Below the pieces are notes generated by a model. It worked only from the letters and a program-made list of their open reading frames with translations. It was not told the origin of the DNA and made no database searches. A stretch of DNA of 25,470 bases from CAYJDG01 sp964368875. Lineage in GTDB: Bacteria > Pseudomonadota > Alphaproteobacteria > Micavibrionales > Micavibrionaceae. Position numbers and translations under genes: made by a program. Shown piece after piece: positions 22,643-25,470 of the stretch (the first letter of the stretch is position 1; every line of letters begins with the position of its first letter). The stretch spans positions 1 through 25,470 of the forward strand of contig CAYJDG010000031.1 of assembly GCA_964368875.1 (NCBI GenBank). Direction: 5' to 3'.

Positions 22643-22885
22643 TTAACCCTCGGTGTTCAACCGGCGGCGCAGAAAGCTTTCGAGCTTGATCACGTCCTTG
22701 TTGGACGATTGCGGCCACAGGAATTCAACCGTGCGTTTAAAACTGGAGGAATTGCTGTTCGCTGCCATCAGCAGATCGAAGAGCGCCATTTTGCGATTGG
22801 TTTCGAGAGCCTGAAATGCGCCGAGCACATCGAAGCTTCGGCCTAGATCACGAGCAAATTGAGCAGTACCTGCGGTGTCGTGCAT
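22643..22885 (-). CDS. Small hypothetical protein (80 aa)
   Basis: I do not recognise this family. The 80-aa protein has no signal or membrane segment and looks mostly helical (MHDTAGTAQFARDLGRSFDVLGAFQALETNRKMALFDLLM), with a basic end (KLESFLRRRLNTEG). Evidence that it is real: AGGGGAT about 5 nt before the ATG, and a well-formed terminator 26 bases after the stop on the same strand. A competing plus-strand frame (22517-22846) lacks both and overlaps gltX. A small cytoplasmic regulatory or adaptor protein is possible; there is no direct evidence. Confidence 0.68.
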   Translation of the reverse strand: MHDTAGTAQFARDLGRSFDVLGAFQALETNRKMALFDLLMAANSNSSSFKRTVEFLWPQSSNKDVIKLESFLRRRLNTEG

Positions 22886-23022
22886 TTCTATCCCCTATTT
22901 GAAATTATGGCCCCAGCCTAGCAGATTCCCACCTACTGTGCAAATTATTATGTAAATAGTTAATTCTCTGCTGGCCATTCAAGGGCTTAGGTGTGTAAGA
23001 CAATCCTCTTAAGGAGTACCCC

Positions 23023-23760
23023 GTGCCCGTTCACCCGCTTCAGCCGGTTTTCGTCCTGGTCAATCCGCAGATGGGTGAAAACATCGGCGCGACAGCCCGG
23101 GCTATGCTCAACTTCGGCCTGACCGATCTGCGCCTCGTCGCTCCGCGCGATGGCTGGCCGAATGAAAAGGCCGACGCGATGTCGGCGGGCGCGATTGCAG
23201 AAATGCCCCCTGTCAAAGTTTTTGCAACGCTTGCCGAGGCCCTCGCCGATTGTACCTATATTTTTTCCAGCGCGGCCAATGAACGCGACATGATGAAACC
23301 TATCGTCACCGCCCGTTACGCGGCGCAGGAGATGGTGCCACGGTTGAAGAATGGGGAGCGCGTGGCGGTTGTGCTGGGGCGGGAGCGCACTGGTCTGACC
23401 AATGACGAGATTGCGCTTTCACACGCGATGATTTCGATTCCCGTGAATGTAGATTTTAATTCGCTGAACCTTGCGCAAGCTGCTGCGATCATCGCTTATG
23501 ACTTCGCGCAAGAAGTGATGAACGCGCCGGACCGCACGCTGTCACTGGGTAAAACTGTGCCAGCGACTGCGGCCGAGTTCGATAATTTCTGCCGGAGACT
23601 GGAAGAGGAAATTGATAAGGGCGGATTTTTCCGCGCCCCGGAACTTCGCCCGAGCGTGACTCGCAATATCCGCACGTTCTTTATGAGGGCCGAGCCGACC
23701 TCTCAGGAAGTCAGCACGCTACATGGAATTATTACGGCGATCAAAGCCGGACGGGATTAG
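23023..23760 (+). CDS. trmJ: TrmJ-type SPOUT RNA 2'-O-methyltransferase
   Basis: This is a 245-aa TrmH/SpoU-superfamily methyltransferase, most like TrmJ, which 2'-O-methylates position 32 of tRNA using S-adenosylmethionine. The knot motifs are all present: NPQMGENIGATARAMLNFG near the start, VVLGRERTGLTNDEI in the middle and SLNLAQAAAIIAYDF after it. The C-terminal extension of about 80 residues (EEEIDKGGFF and SQEVSTLHGII) is the usual TrmJ tail. The start is a GTG with a strong AAGGAG site 6 bases upstream. It converges on a small membrane protein gene with a 4-base overlap. Other SpoU members modify rRNA, so the exact target is inferred. Confidence 0.92.
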   Translation: MPVHPLQPVFVLVNPQMGENIGATARAMLNFGLTDLRLVAPRDGWPNEKADAMSAGAIAEMPPVKVFATLAEALADCTYIFSSAANERDMMKPIVTARYAAQEMVPRLKNGERVAVVLGRERTGLTNDEIALSHAMISIPVNVDFNSLNLAQAAAIIAYDFAQEVMNAPDRTLSLGKTVPATAAEFDNFCRRLEEEIDKGGFFRAPELRPSVTRNIRTFFMRAEPTSQEVSTLHGIITAIKAGRD

Positions 23761-24014
23761 GTCGAAATTTCTTTCGTACGACCCCACGTCATATAGCCCT
23801 TGGCCATCAGCGCAATCAGGACGGCATTATAGGCGATAAAGCCAAACTGCCCCGAAAGCACTGCAACCGCGAGACCGCAAGCACACGCCACAACGTTGAA
23901 AGCGAAGCCGCGCTTATCCTGATTGGAAATAAAGTATGTGCCCGTCAGACCCAACACCATGGCAAGCCAGTCGAGCCCGTAAAACTGAAACAAAATCTCC
24001 AGAAATGCGTCCAT
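23757..24014 (-). CDS. Small membrane protein with three helices
   Basis: This 85-aa protein is nearly all membrane: LDWLAMVLGLTGTYFI (about 13-29), a second helix GFAFNVVACACGLAVAVLSG (about 36-55) and a third FGFIAYNAVLIALMAKGYM (about 57-75), with a charged tail. A GAGGGTGG site precedes the ATG. The W-L-x-x-V-L-G-L-x-G-T-Y-F opening and three-helix size recall half of a PnuC-type vitamin transporter or a SemiSWEET, which work as dimers; that is a resemblance only, and I would leave it as hypothetical. It ends inside the trmJ stop, convergently. Confidence 0.75.
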   Translation of the reverse strand: MDAFLEILFQFYGLDWLAMVLGLTGTYFISNQDKRGFAFNVVACACGLAVAVLSGQFGFIAYNAVLIALMAKGYMTWGRTKEIST

Positions 24015-24124
24015 TGAACCACCCTCTGGAGCTACATTACAGAAATTTAATTATGAAAAAGTTAAGAGCTGAATGTTGCTACTTCCTGGGGGCTTAAGAG
24101 ACCGCATGCAAAAGCAGCCTTAGC

Positions 24125-25270
24125 TTATTTTTGCGTCCGCTGTTTATAAGCGGTGTCTCCTGCCTCAATTTCGGCGGGTGTCATTTTTTTAGTAATGGCC
24201 GTGACTGCTGATTTAACCCCGCTCAGGCTGTACCACATATAGGCCGTGCTGAGATTTTTTTCTACGCCCGACCCACTTTCATAAAGCCAACCCAGATTAA
24301 ACTGGGCTTGGGAGGATTCCTTGTTGGCTGCTTTCAGATAGAGCGCCGCAGCTTCTTTAGGATCACGGGGAACGCCGTTGCCAGCCTCATACAAAGTCCC
24401 TAAAAATAACTGAGAATTCACATGATCCTGCGCCACAGCTTTTTTGAGTAACTCTACGCATTTGGCCAAATCCTTTTCGACACCTTTGCCATCGAAATAA
24501 CGCACAGCCAATTCATATTGCGCTGCCGCCTGCCCCGCGTCGGCCAGCTTCACTAATTCAACAACTTCCATTTTTTTGGTGTCAGCAGGCTGCATGAGAT
24601 CAAGCGCCTTCATGGAAATAGTCGTACTAACCTTAAACTCTTCGGTCAGTATTTTTGATGCCTTGAAGCGTTCATTCTGTTCAAGAAGATTCAAGATACG
24701 TGCCTTAGCCGGCTCTTTTAGATCCTGAACCAGTTTTGCTGCGGCGGCTTCATTTTTCTGATTTTCTATCATGGCTTTGGCTTTGACTTCTGCCAGCCAC
24801 TCGACTGTTCCAGGGCGCGGACAAGGCAGAACGATAACCCAGACATCGTTTGTCAGCGCCACTTCGCGAATAACACTCATCGAACCTATATGTGATGATG
24901 ACGAATCCGTGACCCAATCAATTTGAAACTGGTGCGTCGGAATAAGTGGGTAATCAAATTTATCCTTAAACATGGATGTCCACATCGGGGCACTGCCAGC
25001 AGGATTTTCCCTTATATTCGCTTTATACTGATCGGTGATTGTCATCGCAGAAAATTTATCCAAATCCTGTGTGAGAATGATTTCATTCTCATTTTTTAAA
25101 CATTCAAGCGACTTTGGATAAATCAATTCCTTTAGCTTTGCTTTGTCGTGGGAGTTGACGGCACTCACAAAACGTTTTGAAAAGCTTTCCTGAGTTTCTG
25201 CAGCAAGGCTCGCATCACAAAAGCTCACACTTAAAATCATTGCGGCAGCTATTGAATAAATTTTCTTCAT
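24125..25270 (-). CDS. Exported Sel1-repeat (TPR-like) protein
   Basis: This is a 381-aa exported protein. Residues 1-23 are a signal peptide (KK, then IYSIAAAMILSVSFC, cleavage after SLAA). Residues about 24-190 form an unrecognised domain starting with ESFSKRFVSAVNSHDKAKLKELI, resembling the opening of nuclear-transport-factor-like domains. The C-terminal third has about three Sel1-like repeats: AAAQYELAVRYFDGKGVEKDLAKC, then NSQLFLGTLYEAGNGVPRDPKEA and AQFNLGWLYESGSGVEKNLSTA. Such repeats bind other proteins in envelope or signalling complexes. An AGGTGAT site 8 nt before the ATG supports the start. It is less GC-rich than its neighbours and is flanked by the rpsD terminator upstream. The partner is unknown. 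Confidence 0.87.
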   Translation of the reverse strand: MKKIYSIAAAMILSVSFCDASLAAETQESFSKRFVSAVNSHDKAKLKELIYPKSLECLKNENEIILTQDLDKFSAMTITDQYKANIRENPAGSAPMWTSMFKDKFDYPLIPTHQFQIDWVTDSSSSHIGSMSVIREVALTNDVWVIVLPCPRPGTVEWLAEVKAKAMIENQKNEAAAAKLVQDLKEPAKARILNLLEQNERFKASKILTEEFKVSTTISMKALDLMQPADTKKMEVVELVKLADAGQAAAQYELAVRYFDGKGVEKDLAKCVELLKKAVAQDHVNSQLFLGTLYEAGNGVPRDPKEAAALYLKAANKESSQAQFNLGWLYESGSGVEKNLSTAYMWYSLSGVKSAVTAITKKMTPAEIEAGDTAYKQRTQK

Positions 25271-25349
25271 ATTTTTATCACCTGTGAAAAATAAAAACTA
25301 ATCTACACTAGCTCGCCGCCCTGTGCGCAGTCCAGACAGCAAAGGTTGT

Positions 25350-25387
25350 AAAAAAACAGCCTCTACCAAATGAATGGCAGAGGCTGT
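25350..25387 (-). terminator. Intrinsic terminator of rpsD
   Basis: On the minus strand ACAGCCTCT and its complement AGAGGCTGT form a 9-bp stem, followed by a run of seven T. It starts about 30 bases after the rpsD stop. Confidence 0.9.
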
Positions 25388-25417
25388 CATAAAAGCGAAT
25401 TATCTAATACAGGCGAA

Positions 25418-25470
25418 TTAACGGCTGTAGAATTCGACGACGAGGTTCGGTTCCATTTGAACTGGGTACG
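25418..25470 (-). CDS. rpsD: Ribosomal protein S4, 3' end only (cut by window edge)
   Basis: The last 17 complete codons read YPVQMEPNLVVEFYSR and stop (TAA at 25420-25418). This is the conserved C-terminus of ribosomal protein S4, a primary 16S rRNA-binding protein that nucleates the small subunit. The rest lies beyond the window. The call rests on this short tail plus the strong terminator behind it. Confidence 0.88.
   Translation of the reverse strand, partial: YPVQMEPNLVVEFYSR

Noticed and set aside
22517..22846. 109-aa plus-strand frame across the gltX end
   Set aside because: It overlaps gltX out of frame without a ribosome site. The opposite 80-aa frame has both a ribosome site and a terminator.
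1..25470. CRISPR array, insertion sequence or phage genes
   Set aside because: No regularly spaced repeats, transposase, integrase or phage structural motifs were seen in any frame.

Overview
The window reads as a chromosomal segment of a flagellated, Gram-negative alphaproteobacterium. Supporting signs are short flagellins without a variable outer domain, a DUF3126-type protein, an ornithine-lipid olsB-olsA pair, a class II DAHP synthase, a waaA-lpxK-lpxL lipid A block, and an RpsD tail ending MEPNLVVEFYSR. Micavibrionales or Rhodospirillales-like relatives are my best guess, but the sequence alone does not fix the genus.

Region 1 (1-4075) is a tandem flagellin array. It holds the 3' end of one flagellin and two complete 272-aa copies, interrupted by an MBL-fold hydrolase and an OmpR-type response regulator whose phosphoacceptor Asp is replaced by Glu. 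The complete flagellins share a ribosome-binding region, each carries a small stem-loop in its leader, and each ends at a strong intrinsic terminator. Region 2 (4086-4902) has two overlapping single-domain CheY-like receivers. Region 3 (about 5000-6940) is a visibly AT-rich islet of poorly conserved exported or membrane-anchored proteins that ends at tRNA-Arg(ACG). Region 4 (7020-8700) has a regulatory-looking 320-base gap, an exported protein with an OmpA-like C-terminus, and tRNA-Arg(CCU) followed by a 30-nt copy of its own 3' end, a possible attachment-site scar.

Region 5 (8782-14230) holds a CHASE-PAS-GGDEF diguanylate cyclase, a low-molecular-weight tyrosine phosphatase, olsB-olsA for ornithine lipids, a DUF3126 protein and a Cys-rich exported protein of unknown role. 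Region 6 (14308-20585) is housekeeping: waaA-lpxK-lpxL with ATGA overlaps for Kdo-lipid A completion, then DAHP synthase and glutamine-dependent NAD synthetase. Region 7 (20587-25470) holds a GNAT acetyltransferase, a glutamyl-tRNA synthetase, a small antisense-oriented gene whose terminator lies in the gltX 3' end, a TrmJ-type methyltransferase, a small three-helix membrane protein, an exported Sel1-repeat protein and the 3' end of rpsD.

Most of the window is ordinary. I do not see a clear new defence, secretion or mobile system. The best leads are the flagellin control region (leader hairpins, a Pho-box-like repeat and a Glu-substituted regulator), the tRNA 3' duplication, the spaced repeats upstream of the OmpA-like gene, and the unknown exported proteins.
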